A stretch of 64,000 bases of DNA from Streptomyces sp. NRRL F-5727. Lineage in GTDB: Bacteria > Actinomycetota > Actinomycetes > Streptomycetales > Streptomycetaceae. This document shows positions 43,958 to 52,740 of the stretch, piece after piece; the first letter of the stretch is position 1, and the number at the start of each line of letters is the position of its first letter. The stretch covers positions 167,784-231,783 of the forward strand of contig NZ_JOGX01000003.1 of the NCBI RefSeq assembly GCF_000719555.1. The letters are read 5' to 3'. The translations under genes were made by a program, and so were the position numbers. The notes below the pieces were generated by a model, which did no database searches, was not told the DNA's origin, and was given only the letters and a program-made list of their open reading frames with translations.

Positions 43958-45511
43958 CTACTCGGTGACCTCGTGGTGGTCGTCGTGCAGGCCGCCGCCG
44001 CTGCCCGCGTCGCCCTCGGTCGGGACCGAGACGACCGGCTTGCGCAGCGAGGAGATGTCGTGGGCGTAGGTGCCGACGGCGTTGGCGATGACGTCGATGT
44101 TGGCGTCGAAGGCCGTCATGTTGACGTTGTCGATGTCGTCGCCGGCCGCGTGGTAGTTCACGTCGTACGCGACCCCGGCCTCACCGCCGAACTTGGCGGC
44201 CTGTTCGGCGGTCTTGATGCCCTCGGCGCCGGTGAACGTGCCGCCGGAGGGGATGCCGACCTCGATGAACGGGCCGTAGTCGGAGCGGCCGGTGAAGTCG
44301 GTGCCCTCGTGCGGGAGCCCCTGCTTGTCCATGAAGTCGGTGATGTCGCGCTCCAGCTGGGCGGAGCCCTCGGGGCCGGCGCCCGCGCCGACGTTGTCCG
44401 AGTTGTCGCCGTCGTACACGAACAGGCCGTAGTTCGGCGAGGCGATCATGTCGAAGTTGAGGTAGAGCTTGATCTCCTTCTTGTCGAGCTCCGTCAGGTT
44501 GGCGACGTAGTGCTCGGAGCCGAGGAGGCCGTTCTCCTCCGCGGACCACCAGGCGAAGCGGACCTTGTTGCGGACCTTGGCCTTCGACTCGGCGAGCTCC
44601 AGGGCGGTCTGCAGGAGGCCGGCGGAGCCGGAGCCGTTGTCGTTGATGCCGGGGCCGGCGGTGACGGAGTCGAGGTGCGAGCCGAGCATCACGGTGTTGG
44701 CGGCGTTGCCGCCCCGGGTCTCCGCGATGACGTTGTTGGTGGAACGCTTCTCCTGGAGCTGGCGGATCTCGAAGGAGAGGTTCACCGGCCCCTTGGCGAG
44801 GTCCGCGGCCAGCTTCTCGCCCTCGGCGAGGCTGATGCCACCGGTCGGGACCGCCCCGTTGGCCGGGTCGCTCAGGGTGCCGGAGAGCGCGCCCGCGACG
44901 TTGTTGTAGACGATCGCGCCGGCCGCGCCGGCCGCCCCCGCGTTCTGCTGCTTGATCGCGAAGCTGCAGCCGCCGCGCTTGATCAGGGCGATCTTCCCGG
45001 TGAAGGCGCCGGCGGCGAAGTCGCCCGGCTCGCATCCGGTGGTGCCGTCGGCGTCCACGGGGACGGCCGCCAGCTCGGCGGTGATGCCGCCGACCGGGGT
45101 GGACTTGGTGTAGGTCATCGCCTTGATGTCGAGGGCGCGGGGCGCGGCGCCGAGGACGGACGCCTTCTCGGCGAGCGTCTCGGTGTAGATGAAGTCGAAC
45201 TTCTCGTACGAGACGTCGTATCCGGCCTTCTTGAGCTGCGTGTAGACGTACGCGGCCGAGGCGTCGTGGCCGAGGGTGCCGGCCGCGCGGTTGCCGCCGG
45301 CCGAGTCGGCTATCGCCTGGAACTTCTGCAGGTGCTTGAAGGCGTCCTGGCCGGTGGTCTCCCGGACCAGCTTCTTCGCCAGCTTCGCCGCGTCCCGGGC
45401 GGGCGCGGCGGCGGGGTCCTTGACGGCGGTGGCCGGCGAGGCGAGGACCAGGGGGGCGGCGAGGGCCGCCGCGGCGAGGATGGCCGCGGCGCGACGCTGC
45501 GATGCGTTCAC
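43958..45511 (-). CDS. Secreted M28 aminopeptidase with PA domain
   Basis: 517 aa. Signal peptide to SPATA (about residue 29). A protease-associated domain (CEPGDFAAGAFTGKIALIKR, then GGCSFAIKQQNAGAAGA) is inserted in the M28 fold, as in Streptomyces griseus aminopeptidase. Zinc ligands appear as MLGSHLDSV, GINDNGSGSAG, WSAEENGLLG, FDMIAS and NYHAAGDD. Releases N-terminal hydrophobic residues outside the cell. GTG at 45511 with AAGGA 5 nt upstream. C-terminus ends in a His/Asp-rich tail (LHDDHHEVTE). Confidence 0.9.
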   Translation of the reverse strand: MNASQRRAAAILAAAALAAPLVLASPATAVKDPAAAPARDAAKLAKKLVRETTGQDAFKHLQKFQAIADSAGGNRAAGTLGHDASAAYVYTQLKKAGYDVSYEKFDFIYTETLAEKASVLGAAPRALDIKAMTYTKSTPVGGITAELAAVPVDADGTTGCEPGDFAAGAFTGKIALIKRGGCSFAIKQQNAGAAGAAGAIVYNNVAGALSGTLSDPANGAVPTGGISLAEGEKLAADLAKGPVNLSFEIRQLQEKRSTNNVIAETRGGNAANTVMLGSHLDSVTAGPGINDNGSGSAGLLQTALELAESKAKVRNKVRFAWWSAEENGLLGSEHYVANLTELDKKEIKLYLNFDMIASPNYGLFVYDGDNSDNVGAGAGPEGSAQLERDITDFMDKQGLPHEGTDFTGRSDYGPFIEVGIPSGGTFTGAEGIKTAEQAAKFGGEAGVAYDVNYHAAGDDIDNVNMTAFDANIDVIANAVGTYAHDISSLRKPVVSVPTEGDAGSGGGLHDDHHEVTE

Positions 45512-45626
45512 AGAAGTCCTTCCCGAGGGGGACGAGGTTGAGGGGAAGTTAGCCACCTTGAGGGCCTTCTGTGAACACGTTCGGCACAATTCCTGTCACG
45601 TCGAACAGGATTGACATCTGGAATTC

Positions 45627-46247
45627 TCAGTTCCCGGACGGTTTGCGGTCCTTGGCGGGTTTCGCCGCTTTCGCTGCTCTGGCGGCGGCCTTCATCTCCT
45701 GCTTGTGGGCGCGGACCTTGGCGAGCGATTCCGGGCCGGTGATGTCGGCGGCCGAGCGGTGGGCGCCCTCCTCGCCGTACGGGCCCGCCGCCTCCCGCCA
45801 GCCCTCGGGGTGGACGCCGTACTGCTTGCCGAGGAGGGCGAGGAAGATCTGCGCCTTCTGCTTCCCGAAGCCGGGCAGGTCCTGGAGCCGGGCGAGCAGC
45901 TCCTTGCCGGTGGCGGCGGTCCGCCAGACGGCCTCGGCGTCGCCGTCGTACTCCTCGACGAGGTACCCGCACAGCTGCTGGATCCGCTGGGCCATCGACC
46001 CCGGGTAGCGGTGCACGGCCGGCTTCTCGGAGAGCAGCGCGGCGAACGCCTCGGGGTCCGCCGCGGCGATCTCGTGCGCGTCCAGGTCCTCCCGCCCCAG
46101 GCGGACGGCGATCGTGTGCGGGCCGGAGAAGGCCCATTCCATCGGGACCTGCTGGTCGAGCAGCATGCCGACGAGCGCGGCGAGCGGGGACCGGCCGAGG
46201 AGCGCGTCGGCGTCGGGCTGCTGGGCGAGGTGGATCTCGGGGCTCAT
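45627..46247 (-). CDS. HhH-GPD family DNA glycosylase-like protein
   Basis: 206 aa. The helix-hairpin-helix reads LQDLPGFGKQKAQIFLALLG, preceded by an endonuclease III-like helical core (PLAALVGMLLDQQVPMEWAF). The usual catalytic Asp after the HhH is not obvious (KQYGVHPEGWREAAGPYG), and there is no iron-sulphur cluster, so activity is uncertain. The C-terminal 35 residues are Lys/Ala-rich and may bind DNA. ATG at 46247. Lone gene, same direction as the proline iminopeptidase upstream of it. Confidence 0.82.
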   Translation of the reverse strand: MSPEIHLAQQPDADALLGRSPLAALVGMLLDQQVPMEWAFSGPHTIAVRLGREDLDAHEIAAADPEAFAALLSEKPAVHRYPGSMAQRIQQLCGYLVEEYDGDAEAVWRTAATGKELLARLQDLPGFGKQKAQIFLALLGKQYGVHPEGWREAAGPYGEEGAHRSAADITGPESLAKVRAHKQEMKAAARAAKAAKPAKDRKPSGN

Positions 46248-46299
46248 GTTCCGATGATCCCGCCGGGCGGCCGGGGCCGCCCGGCGGGATCACCCGGGC

Positions 46300-47244
46300 T
46301 CACGTGTCCGCGAAGCGCTCCAGGGCCTCGACGACCAGCCGTCGGCTCTCGCCCCCGCCGAGGTGACCGGCCTGTTCCACCACGTGGAGCTCGGCGTCCG
46401 GCCAGGCCCGGGCGAGCTCCCAGGCGGTGACGAGCGGCCCGCCCATGTCCGCCCGCCCGTGCACCAGCACGCCGGGGATGCCGGCCAGCCGGTGCGCGTC
46501 CCTGATCAGGGCGCCCTCCTCCAGGAAGGCGCCGTGGGCGAAGTAGTGGGAGCAGATCCGGACGAAGCCGAGCCGGGCGTCGTCGACCCGGTCGGTGTAC
46601 GGGGTCCCCATGCCCTCCCCGGACAGGACGGCGTCCTCCCAGGCGCACCAGTCGGCCGCCGCCTTCTCCCGGACGGCCCGGTCGGGGTGGTTCATCCGGG
46701 CCGCGTAGGCCCCCACCAGGTCCTCCGCGTGGTCCACCCCGGCCCGGAACCGCTCGTGCGCCTCGGGGAAGTAACGGGCGACGCCCTCGTACAGCCAGGC
46801 CGTCTCGGAGCGGCGGGTGGTGGTGACGGCGGTGATGACGATCTCGCTGACCCGCTCGGGGTGCGCCTCCGCGTACGCCAGGATCAGCGTCGAGCCCCAG
46901 GAGCCGCCGTACAGCAGCCAGCGGTCGATGCCCAGGTGGACGCGGAGCCGCTCCATGTCGGCCACCAGGTGGGCGGTGGTGTTCACGGAGAGGTCGGCGG
47001 CCGGGTCGCTCGCGTGCGGGAGCGAGCGCCCGCAGCCGCGCTGGTCGAACTGGACGACCCGGTACTTCTCCGGGTCGAACAGCCGGGGCGCGGTCGGGGA
47101 GGACCCGGAGCCCGGCCCGCCGTGCACGACGAGCGCGGGCTTGCCCGCCGGATTGCCGTGGACCTCGTAGTGGACGCGGTTGCCGTCGCCGACGTCGAGC
47201 AGACCGGAGGCGTACGGGGCCGGGGGCGGGGTCTCGGATCGCAT
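46300..47244 (-). CDS. Proline iminopeptidase
   Basis: 314 aa alpha/beta hydrolase of the S33 family. VVHGGPGSGSSP oxyanion loop, FDQRGCGRSLPH, nucleophile elbow GGSWGSTLIL (Ser), AWEDAVLSGEG lid and a C-terminal VVEQAGHLGGGE with the catalytic His. Cleaves N-terminal proline from peptides. Cytoplasmic. ATG at 47244; starts 10 nt downstream of the hydrolase gene at 47255, likely an operon. Confidence 0.9.
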   Translation of the reverse strand: MRSETPPPAPYASGLLDVGDGNRVHYEVHGNPAGKPALVVHGGPGSGSSPTAPRLFDPEKYRVVQFDQRGCGRSLPHASDPAADLSVNTTAHLVADMERLRVHLGIDRWLLYGGSWGSTLILAYAEAHPERVSEIVITAVTTTRRSETAWLYEGVARYFPEAHERFRAGVDHAEDLVGAYAARMNHPDRAVREKAAADWCAWEDAVLSGEGMGTPYTDRVDDARLGFVRICSHYFAHGAFLEEGALIRDAHRLAGIPGVLVHGRADMGGPLVTAWELARAWPDAELHVVEQAGHLGGGESRRLVVEALERFADT

Positions 47245-47254
47245 CCGGCCGACG

Positions 47255-47827
47255 TTACTCGGTGCCGGTGATCCGGGTCTCCGGGTTTTCGCACCAGCGC
47301 AGCACGGCCGGCCAGGGGCCGAGCCCGCTGTCGGGGGTGAGGTGGCCGCCGCCCGGCACCAGGTCGGTGTCGAGGCCGAGGGGGGTGCCGTAGTGACGGC
47401 CGGCGCCCTCGGGGCAGTACGCGTCGCCGTCCCCGTACACGAGCCGGGCCCGTACGCCCTCCTCGGCGAGGTCGAGGCCGTCGGCGAAGGCGGCGATCTC
47501 CGGGATGCCGGCGGTGACGCCGGGGGAGGGCGGGGCGACGAGCAGCACCCGGTCGGCGTCGGGCCGGCGCGCGCCCGCCCGCAGCCAGAGCAGCACGGCG
47601 AGGCTGTGCGCGAGGACGACGAACTCGCCCTCGGCCGGGCGCTTGCCGTGCTCCTCCAGGGCGTCCAGCCAGTCGTCCAGGACGGGCGCGTCCGCCTCGG
47701 GCAGCTGCGGGTAGCGGACCTCGTGGCCCCGGGCGCGCAGCTCGCCGGCGAGCCAGTGCTGCCAGTGGCCGACGGGCCGGTGGTTCTGGAAGCCGTGCAG
47801 GATGAGGAAGGTCTTCGGTGCGGTCAT
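47255..47827 (-). CDS. RBBP9/YdeN-type alpha/beta hydrolase
   Basis: 190 aa. TFLILHGFQNHRPVGHWQHW, nucleophile in VVLAHSLAVLLWL (Ser), and C-terminal PGGGHLTPDSGLGPWP with the likely catalytic His are all typical of the small RBBP9/YdeN serine hydrolases. Substrate unknown. ATG at 47827; ATG three codons upstream at 47836 is an alternative. Same strand and close to proline iminopeptidase. Confidence 0.85.
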   Translation of the reverse strand: MTAPKTFLILHGFQNHRPVGHWQHWLAGELRARGHEVRYPQLPEADAPVLDDWLDALEEHGKRPAEGEFVVLAHSLAVLLWLRAGARRPDADRVLLVAPPSPGVTAGIPEIAAFADGLDLAEEGVRARLVYGDGDAYCPEGAGRHYGTPLGLDTDLVPGGGHLTPDSGLGPWPAVLRWCENPETRITGTE

Positions 47828-47895
47828 GGGCCGCATCGTGGAGTGCGGCCGGGGCCGGGGTCCAGGGCGTTTCGAGGGGCGGACGGCCCGCCCGC

Positions 47896-48603
47896 TCAGG
47901 CCCGGAGGGTCAGCAGCTCCCGTACGCCCGCCTTGATCCGGTCCGCCGGGAGCGCCTGCTCCACCGCGAGGTGGTGCAGCAGGTCCGGCGCGAACGGCGC
48001 GAGGACGAGATGGGCGAGCAGGGCGGCGTCGGCGTCGGGCCGCAGCCGGGAGACCAGCATCGCCGCGTGCGTGTGCATGACCTGGTAGGCGCCGCTGTGG
48101 TAGCGGGCGCGGGGCGCGGCGGAGTGCGCGGCGAGCAGGATGGCGCGCTGCTCGGCGACCCGGTCGACCAGCGCGTCGAGGAAGGCGTCGAGCCGTTCCT
48201 CGGCGGGGGCGCCGGGCCCGAGCGGCGGCGGACCGCTCATGTACGCCTCCTGGAACCGGCGCTCGCGGTCGTCCAGGAGCGCCCACAGCAGCTGCGAGAC
48301 GTCGCCGAAGCGGCGGTAGACGGTGCCGACGCCGATGCCGCTGGCGTGGGCGACCTGGTTCATGGTGACCGCGTCGGGGCCCTTCTCGGCGACGATCCGG
48401 CCGGCGGCGTCGAGGATCTTGCGCCGGTTGCGGGCGGCGTCGGCGCGCTCGGGGGCGGGCGCCGGGCCGGTGCCGGGCGCGGTCGGGAGCACGGTGAGCA
48501 GCGGTGCGGACCCGTCGCCGGTCCCCGGTGTCCTCGTGCTGCTCATCGGCCTGCCCTGCCCTTCGTCGCGCCCCCGCCCGTCGGTGTCCTGTCCTTCGAG
48601 CAT
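47896..48603 (-). CDS. TetR-family regulator
   Basis: 235 aa. A 50-residue flexible N-terminus is followed by the HTH (RRKILDAAGRIVAEKGPDAV, VAHASGIGVGTVYRRFGDVS) and a helical ligand domain. ATG at 48603 has AGGGAGG 5 nt upstream; a shorter start at 48546 is possible. Divergent from wrbA with palindromes between, so it probably represses wrbA and itself. Confidence 0.87.
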   Translation of the reverse strand: MLEGQDTDGRGRDEGQGRPMSSTRTPGTGDGSAPLLTVLPTAPGTGPAPAPERADAARNRRKILDAAGRIVAEKGPDAVTMNQVAHASGIGVGTVYRRFGDVSQLLWALLDDRERRFQEAYMSGPPPLGPGAPAEERLDAFLDALVDRVAEQRAILLAAHSAAPRARYHSGAYQVMHTHAAMLVSRLRPDADAALLAHLVLAPFAPDLLHHLAVEQALPADRIKAGVRELLTLRA

Positions 48604-48622
48604 ACCCGCCTCCCTTGCCATC

Positions 48623-48670
48623 CGGATTGCTATCCGCTTAAGGTGTGTCCAGTTAACCGGATATCAATCC
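48623..48670. promoter_or_regulatory. Two GGAT-N4-ATCC operators in the TetR-wrbA divergent promoter
   Basis: CGGAT-TGCT-ATCCG at 48623-48636 (perfect) and GGAT-ATCA-ATCC at 48659-48670 (perfect core). Centres are 35 bp apart. Position fits control of both genes by the TetR protein. Confidence 0.65.
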
Positions 48671-48702
48671 ACCTGAGTGTCGTACGCAGCGAGGAGCCCG
48701 TC

Positions 48703-49311
48703 ATGTCCGTGAAGGTCGCCGTCGTCTACTACTCGTCCACCGGCGCCGTCCACCAGCTCGCCCAGGCCGTCGCCGAGGGCGCGGAGAAGGCCGGTGCCGA
48801 GGTGCGCCTCCGCCGCGTCCCCGAGCTGGCCCCGGACGCCGCGATCGACGCCAACCCGGCCTGGCGGGCCCACGTCGACGCCACCACCGACGTCGAGGTC
48901 GCCGCCCTCGACGACCTGGAGTGGGCGGACGCGTACGCGCTCGGCTCGCCGACCCGCTTCGGCAACGTGGCGGCCCAGCTCAAGCAGTTCGTCGACACCA
49001 CCGGCGGCCTGTGGCAGCGCGGCGTCATGGCGGACAAGCCCGCCACCGCCTTCACCAGCGCCCACAACGTCCACGGCGGCAACGAGTCCACGCTGCTCGC
49101 CCTCTACAACACCTTCCACCACTGGGGCTCGGTCATCGTCTCCCCCGGCTTCACCGACCCGGCCGTCTACGCGGCCGGCGGCAACCCGTACGGCACCGCG
49201 CACCCCGGCGCCAACGGCGCCCCCGCCGAGAACGTCCTGGCCGCCGCCCGCTACCAGGGCACCCGCCTCGCCACGATCGCCAAGCGCCTGAAGGGCCTCG
49301 CGGTCGACTGA
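48703..49311 (+). CDS. wrbA: WrbA-type NAD(P)H:quinone oxidoreductase
   Basis: 202 aa flavodoxin fold: VAVVYYSSTGAVHQLAQAVA FMN loop, GSPTRFGNVAAQLKQFVDTT, AFTSAHNVHGGNESTLLALY. Two-electron reduction of quinones that protects from redox cycling. ATG with GAGGAG 6 nt upstream. Regulated by the divergent TetR (inferred). Terminator at 49340-49376. Confidence 0.92.
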   Translation: MSVKVAVVYYSSTGAVHQLAQAVAEGAEKAGAEVRLRRVPELAPDAAIDANPAWRAHVDATTDVEVAALDDLEWADAYALGSPTRFGNVAAQLKQFVDTTGGLWQRGVMADKPATAFTSAHNVHGGNESTLLALYNTFHHWGSVIVSPGFTDPAVYAAGGNPYGTAHPGANGAPAENVLAAARYQGTRLATIAKRLKGLAVD

Positions 49312-49339
49312 CCCCCCGTACGACACGAAGCACGACACG

Positions 49340-49376
49340 AAGCACCCCCGGCGGAGAGATTCCACCGGGGGTGCTT
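49340..49376 (+). terminator. Terminator of wrbA
   Basis: 12-bp perfect stem AAGCACCCCCGG with a 13-nt loop, followed by TTTT. Confidence 0.85.
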
Positions 49377-49383
49377 TTCTGCT

Positions 49384-49442
49384 CGTCCTGCGTCCTGCGT
49401 CCTGCGTCCTGCGTCCTGCGTTTTGCGTCCTCGTCCTGCGTC
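49384..49442. repeat. 7-bp tandem array (GTCCTGC)
   Basis: Five perfect GTCCTGC units in a row, then degenerate ones (TTTTGC, GTCCTC), between convergent wrbA and the CsoR-like gene. Noncoding. Confidence 0.8.
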
Positions 49443-49452
49443 CGCGTACGCC

Positions 49453-49770
<318 letters not shown>

Positions 49771-49833
49771 TCATCACCTCCCCGGATCCGGGGGGCCTAC
49801 GACCACCAAGGATGACACCTGCCCGGCCGCACC

Positions 49834-50250
49834 TCAGTCCAGCGACGGACCCGTCTCGTCGATCCGGCGGATCACCACCGGGTACTCCGGGGCTCCCGGC
49901 GGCTGGGGGCAGCGGGCCACGCGGGCGGCGATCTCCGTGACGCGGTCCAGGGACGCGCACTCCAGCACCCAGTAGCCGGCCAGGACCTCCGTGGTCGCCG
50001 CGTACGGGCCGTCCGTCACCACCGGGCGGCCGTCGGCGTCCACCGTCACGAACCGGGTCTCGCCCGGGTCGGCCAGGCCCTGCCCGTCGAGCATCTCGCC
50101 GCTCTCGGTCAGCTCCTCGTTGAGCGTGTTCATGAAGTCGAACATCGCGGTCAGGGACTCCTGGTCCCAGGCCGGGCTCTGCGCCGAGCCGCGCCCGGAC
50201 ATCGCCTCGTAGTCGGCGTGCGAGCCCTGCACCATCACCAGGTACTTCAT
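49834..50250 (-). CDS. YCII-related (DGPF) domain protein
   Basis: 138 aa. MKYLVMVQGSHADYEAM opening, VTDGPYAATTEVLAGYWVLE (the DGPF-like motif) and an EIAARVARCPQPPGAPEY tail define the YCII/DGPF family, often encoded beside ECF41-type sigma factors though none is here. Catalytic role unproven. ATG with GGAGA 5 nt upstream. Same strand as the CstR-like gene, 93 nt away. Confidence 0.85.
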   Translation of the reverse strand: MKYLVMVQGSHADYEAMSGRGSAQSPAWDQESLTAMFDFMNTLNEELTESGEMLDGQGLADPGETRFVTVDADGRPVVTDGPYAATTEVLAGYWVLECASLDRVTEIAARVARCPQPPGAPEYPVVIRRIDETGPSLD

Positions 50251-50393
50251 GGCGTCTCCGTGTCGTGTGTGGGGGTGGGGGGAGGGGGATGCGATGGATT
50301 CCCCCGTATCGAAGGTGGGGCGGGGCCGGCCCCGGGATCTCGACACCGCGCGGGCGGAATCGTGAAATACGTCACGAATCACCCGAACAACCC

Positions 50394-51032
50394 ATGATGT
50401 CCGCCATGGAAACCTTCACCTTCGCCGGCGCCTTCATCACCTTCTTCTCCGTCGTCGGCCCGCCGAAGGTGCTCCTCGCCTTCGGCGGCCTCGCCCAGGT
50501 CCACCCCGTCCGGCAGCTCCGCACGATCGCCCTCGCCTCCTCCGGCGCGGCGGTCCTCGTCGGCATGGTCACCGGCGGCACGGCCCCCTGGCTGCTCGAG
50601 CTCTTCCACATCAGCACCCCCGCGCTCCAGCTCGCCGGCGGCGTCATCTTCTTCATCTACGCCGTCGGGCTCGTCCTCGGCGTGCACCTCGGCTCTGACG
50701 GCCCGCACGACGACGCCCCCGACGTCCGCAGGGGCGTCACCGAACTCCTCATGCCGTACATCGTCAGCCCCCTCGCGATGACCGCCCTGCTCATCGAGGC
50801 CGCCGACCGCTCCTCGTTCAGCTGGCGCTCGACGGTGGTCGGGGCGTACGTGGCGGTCGTCGCGCTCGACCTGATCTGCGTCCTGCTGCTCGCCCCGATC
50901 CTGCGCCGCACCCACCACGCCACCATCGAACTCCTCGGCAGGCTCCTCGGGCTGCTGCTCGCGGCGGTCGGCGTGGACCTGCTCCTCGACGGCCTCTCCG
51001 ACCTGGGCGTCCCCGGCCTCACCAAGCGCTAG
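50394..51032 (+). CDS. MarC-family integral membrane protein
   Basis: 212 aa with about six membrane helices (FAGAFITFFSVVGPPKVLLA; LQLAGGVIFFIYAVGLVLGV; VVGAYVAVVALDLICVLLLA). The TxxFFxVVxPP... segment fits MarC/YchE proteins, once linked to multidrug resistance but now of unknown function. Several ATG codons are clustered (50394, 50397, 50406) and no ribosome site is visible, so the transcript may be leaderless. Confidence 0.8.
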   Translation: MMSAMETFTFAGAFITFFSVVGPPKVLLAFGGLAQVHPVRQLRTIALASSGAAVLVGMVTGGTAPWLLELFHISTPALQLAGGVIFFIYAVGLVLGVHLGSDGPHDDAPDVRRGVTELLMPYIVSPLAMTALLIEAADRSSFSWRSTVVGAYVAVVALDLICVLLLAPILRRTHHATIELLGRLLGLLLAAVGVDLLLDGLSDLGVPGLTKR

Positions 51033-51074
51033 TCCCGGGCCGGGCGCTCACGCGCCCAGGAAGCCGGTCACTGT

Positions 51075-51145
51075 CCGCACGGGCGCACGGGCGCACGGCC
51101 GCACGGGCGCACGGCCGCAGGGGGCGCACGGCCGCAGGGCCGCAG
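51075..51145. repeat. Short GC-rich tandem repeats (GGGCGCACGGCCGCA-like)
   Basis: About five imperfect 8-17-bp copies of CGCACGG(G/C)CG between the MarC gene and the decayed regulator. Confidence 0.6.
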
Positions 51146-51149
51146 GGGC

Positions 51150-51535
51150 GTCGAGGCGCTGATCCCCGACATGCCGCCGACGCCGGGCACTCCGCGGCCC
51201 CCGCCGCCGCACCCCGGCCCGTGCCGCGAGGAGGTCGCCCAGCTCGCGGGCATGTCGGCCGACTCCTGCATCCGCCTGGAACTGGCCCGCGGCCCGCAGC
51301 CCTCGCCGCCGATGCTCGCCGCCCGCGCCGCGCCCGCGCCCTCCGCCTGGACGCCGACGAGCGCGCCCACCTCCACCGGCCGGCCGGCCGACCACCACCC
51401 GCCGGCGACCACGTCGCCCCCGGCCTGGTGCACCTCCTGGACCAGCTCCCCAGGGCCACCCCGCCGCCGGGCACCGACACGGTCGACCGGCCGGCCCCGC
51501 TCGCGGTGGCCGGCGCCGACCGGCTCACCCCCTGA
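51150..51535 (+). pseudogene. Decayed MmyB-like HTH regulator
   Basis: The first reading frame carries REEVAQLAGMSADSCIRLEL and ARGPQPSPPMLAA, the XRE helix-turn-helix of MmyB-type regulators; the second, two bases over, continues with LDADERAHLHRPAGRPPPAG and VAPGLVHLLDQLP, the next conserved block. The switch lies near 51320-51345, a frameshift. The N-terminal start region and nearly all of the C-terminal ligand domain of these roughly 280-aa proteins are missing, and the frame stops at 51535. A relic. Confidence 0.7.
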
Positions 51536-51548
51536 GGACGCCCCGCCC

Positions 51549-52613
51549 TCAGGCGTCGGACGCGGCCCGCTCGCCCAACGGCCGCCGCCGCAGCGCCGGT
51601 TCGACCAGCGCCGGCGGCCGCCAGACGCCGTCGGCCCGGTAGAGGTCGGTCCCGGGCGGCACGATCGCGTCGATCCGGTCGAGCACCTCGTCGTCGAGGA
51701 CGAGCGGAGCGCCCTTCAGCAGCCCGTCCAGCTGCTCCATGGTCCGCGGCCCGAGGATCACCGAGGTCACCGCCGGGTGCGCGGCGACGAAGGCGACCGC
51801 GAGCTCGGGCAGCGAGCACCCGATCTCCTCGGCGAGCAGGGCCAGTTCCTCCACGGCGTCGAGCTTCGCCACGTTCTCCGGCAGGGCCGGGTCGAAGCGG
51901 TGCGGCGTGATCGCCGCCCGGCCGCGCGAGAGGTCGACCGCCCGCCCCTTCCGGTACGCCCCCGAGAGATAGCCGGAGGCGAGCGGCGCCCAGGTCAGCA
52001 CACCCATCCCGTACCGCTGCGCGACCGGCAGGACCGCGGTCTCCACCCCGCGCGCGAGCAGCGAGTACGGCGGCTGCTCGGTCCGGAACCGGCGCAGCCC
52101 GCGCCGCTCGGCGACCGCGTGCGCCTCGACGATCCGCTCGGCGGGGAAGGTCGAGCAGCCGAAGGCCCGGATCTTCCCCTGGGAGACGAGGTCGCCGAGG
52201 GTGTCCAGGGTCTCCTCGATGTCGGTCCGGTGATCCGGCCGGTGGACCTGGTACAGGTCGATCCGGTCGGTCCCGAGCCGCGCCAGACTGTCCTCCACGG
52301 CCCGGACGATCCACCGCCGGGACAGTCCGCCCCGCGCGGGCCCGTCCCCGCCGACGGGGAAGTACACCTTGCTGGCGAGCACGGTCTCGTCCCGGCGGCG
52401 CGGCTCGCGCAGCGCCTTCCCGACGATCTCCTCGGACTCGCCCGCCGAGTACATGTCGGCGGTGTCGACGAAGTTGACGCCCCGGTCGAGGGCGGAGTGG
52501 ATGATCCGTACGGCGTCCTGGTGGTCGGCGTTCCCGACCGACCCGAACATCATGGTGCCGAGGCAGTAGGTGCTGACTTCGATCCCGGTCCCGCCGAGTA
52601 CCCGATAGCGCAT
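51549..52613 (-). CDS. Aldo/keto reductase
   Basis: 354 aa TIM-barrel. Catalytic set visible: VDTADMYSAGESEEIVGKAL (Asp, Tyr), TVLASKVYFP (Lys) and DLYQVHRPDHRTDIEETL (His); NADPH site near TSVILGPRTMEQL. Reduces carbonyl compounds; substrate unknown. ATG at 52613 gives the usual MRYRVLGGTGIEVSTYCLG start. C-terminal extension of about 25 residues. Convergent with the decayed regulator. Confidence 0.9.
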   Translation of the reverse strand: MRYRVLGGTGIEVSTYCLGTMMFGSVGNADHQDAVRIIHSALDRGVNFVDTADMYSAGESEEIVGKALREPRRRDETVLASKVYFPVGGDGPARGGLSRRWIVRAVEDSLARLGTDRIDLYQVHRPDHRTDIEETLDTLGDLVSQGKIRAFGCSTFPAERIVEAHAVAERRGLRRFRTEQPPYSLLARGVETAVLPVAQRYGMGVLTWAPLASGYLSGAYRKGRAVDLSRGRAAITPHRFDPALPENVAKLDAVEELALLAEEIGCSLPELAVAFVAAHPAVTSVILGPRTMEQLDGLLKGAPLVLDDEVLDRIDAIVPPGTDLYRADGVWRPPALVEPALRRRPLGERAASDA

Positions 52614-52696
52614 GCCCGGCACCCTAGGACGTGGAGCGGACTCCAACGCAAGCCCGCGAGACGTCTTTCTCCACGTACGCGCCCCCCATCCCCCGC

Positions 52697-52740
52697 GTGA
52701 CCTCCCCGCGTGACCTCCCCGCGTGACCTCCCCCGCGTCA
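52697..52740. repeat. 13-bp tandem repeat (GTGACCTCCCCGC)
   Basis: Three copies, the third with an extra C, running into the 3' end of the hydrolase gene. The last few codons of that gene (RETTRER) lie in related sequence. Confidence 0.8.

Noticed and set aside
51171..52700. A 500-codon plus-strand frame over the aldo/keto reductase
   Set aside because: It is the regulator relic joined to the antisense of the reductase gene.
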